Of a stretch of 32,967 nt of DNA, positions 32,807-32,967 are shown in pieces; the first letter of the stretch is position 1; each line of letters starts with the position of its first letter. The DNA is taken from contig VXPN01000103.1 of assembly GCA_009839535.1 (NCBI GenBank), positions 1 through 32,967 of the forward strand. Direction: 5' to 3'. The notes beneath the pieces are model-generated. The model was not told the DNA's origin, did no database searches, and saw only the letters and a program-made list of their open reading frames with translations. The DNA comes from Boseongicola sp. SB0662_bin_57 (GTDB lineage Bacteria > Pseudomonadota > Alphaproteobacteria > Rhodobacterales > Rhodobacteraceae). A program made the position numbers and the translations under genes.

Positions 32807-32967
32807 TCACGCGGCGTGAAACTCCGTCTTCCGTCGGAGAAACCGGGTCGCCTGATCCGTAACGCGTTGCGGGTCGCCGGTAGTCAGGAACATGGAGATC
32901 TCGCCAGTGCCTCGCATTTCTGGATGCCGCTCCAGATAGTCGGCCAGGCTGTCGGCCACAAGGGCTG
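32807..32967 (-). CDS. murI: glutamate racemase MurI, C-terminal end (partial)
   Basis: The last 52 codons of a gene whose start lies beyond the window edge. The sequence [17 protein letters not shown], then [20 protein letters not shown] and KTEFHAA before the stop, matches the tail of alphaproteobacterial glutamate racemases (F-L-T-T-G-D-P-x-x-V-x-x-x-A-T-x-F-L). MurI makes D-glutamate for peptidoglycan. The catalytic cysteines are outside the window. The stop is 57 bases above the argC start, same strand, so they may form one transcript. It is recognised from a short segment only. Confidence 0.7.
   Translation of the reverse strand, partial: ALVADSLADYLERHPEMRGTGEISMFLTTGDPQRVTDQATRFLRRKTEFHAA

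Noticed and set aside
32807-32819. Short palindrome TCACGCGGCGTGA near the murI end
   Set aside because: It overlaps the murI stop codon, has six-base arms with a one-base centre, cannot form a good hairpin, and has no T run.
1-32967. CRISPR array, tRNA or rRNA genes
   Set aside because: I saw no regularly spaced repeats beyond the two-copy repeat at 27570-27609, and no cloverleaf-like or rRNA-like conserved sequence; a dedicated tRNA/rRNA scan would be needed to exclude these fully.

Overview
The window is high-GC DNA that reads like an alphaproteobacterial chromosome. It has dense co-directional operons, Shine-Dalgarno starts with several GTG/TTG initiators, TRAP transporters, and a right-hand end carrying argC, ccmE and the C-terminus of glutamate racemase. 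That last neighbourhood is one I associate with Rhodobacterales-like genomes, so the placement is inference and not proof.

Layout. (1) 449-5687, minus strand: an envelope export operon with a LolA-like periplasmic protein, two FtsX-type permeases, a LolD-like ATPase and an outer-membrane beta-barrel protein. (2) About 5800-7530: a gene graveyard with a sulfotransferase remnant, an HsdR N-terminal remnant, and a fitA/fitB toxin-antitoxin pair in which both genes are frameshifted. (3) 7640-12896, minus strand: a five-gene operon encoding a small ABM-fold protein, a GlxA-type AraC regulator, the small and large subunits of an N,N-dimethylformamidase (DMFase)-like amidohydrolase, and a creatinase-like M24 protein. 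(4) 12897-13988: the divergent promoter region, with a candidate promoter/operator and an IS1634-type transposase scrap. (5) 13989-26734, plus strand: a TRAP transporter (P, Q, M), a DinB-fold enzyme, a D-2-hydroxyacid dehydrogenase, an MmgE/PrpD protein, a flavin monooxygenase-like protein, a DAO-type FAD oxidoreductase, and HyuA plus HyuB (ATP-dependent N-methylhydantoinase/oxoprolinase type). (6) 26915-27373: a decayed GcvT/DmdA-like aminomethyltransferase. (7) 27666-29954, plus strand: a polar amino-acid-type ABC transporter (ATPase, permease, Tat-exported binding protein). (8) 29975-30918: a stem-loop, a resolvase scrap and a broken hicB/hicA pair. (9) 31085-32967, minus strand: ccmE, argC and the end of murI, all housekeeping.

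The centre, roughly 7.6-30 kb, looks like a catabolic island. Two uptake systems of different type, a DMFase-like amidase, an ATP-dependent hydantoinase, an amine-oxidase-like flavoprotein, a creatinase-fold protein and a one-carbon aminomethyltransferase remnant all point to a small N-substituted (probably N-methylated or N-acylated) amide or cyclic ureide/lactam. The hydroxyacid dehydrogenase and PrpD-type protein would process the carbon skeleton. I do not recognise this combination as a described pathway, and the substrate cannot be read from sequence alone. The broken genes flank the island or sit at its internal seams while its catabolic genes are open, which suggests an acquired segment and argues against general sequencing error.
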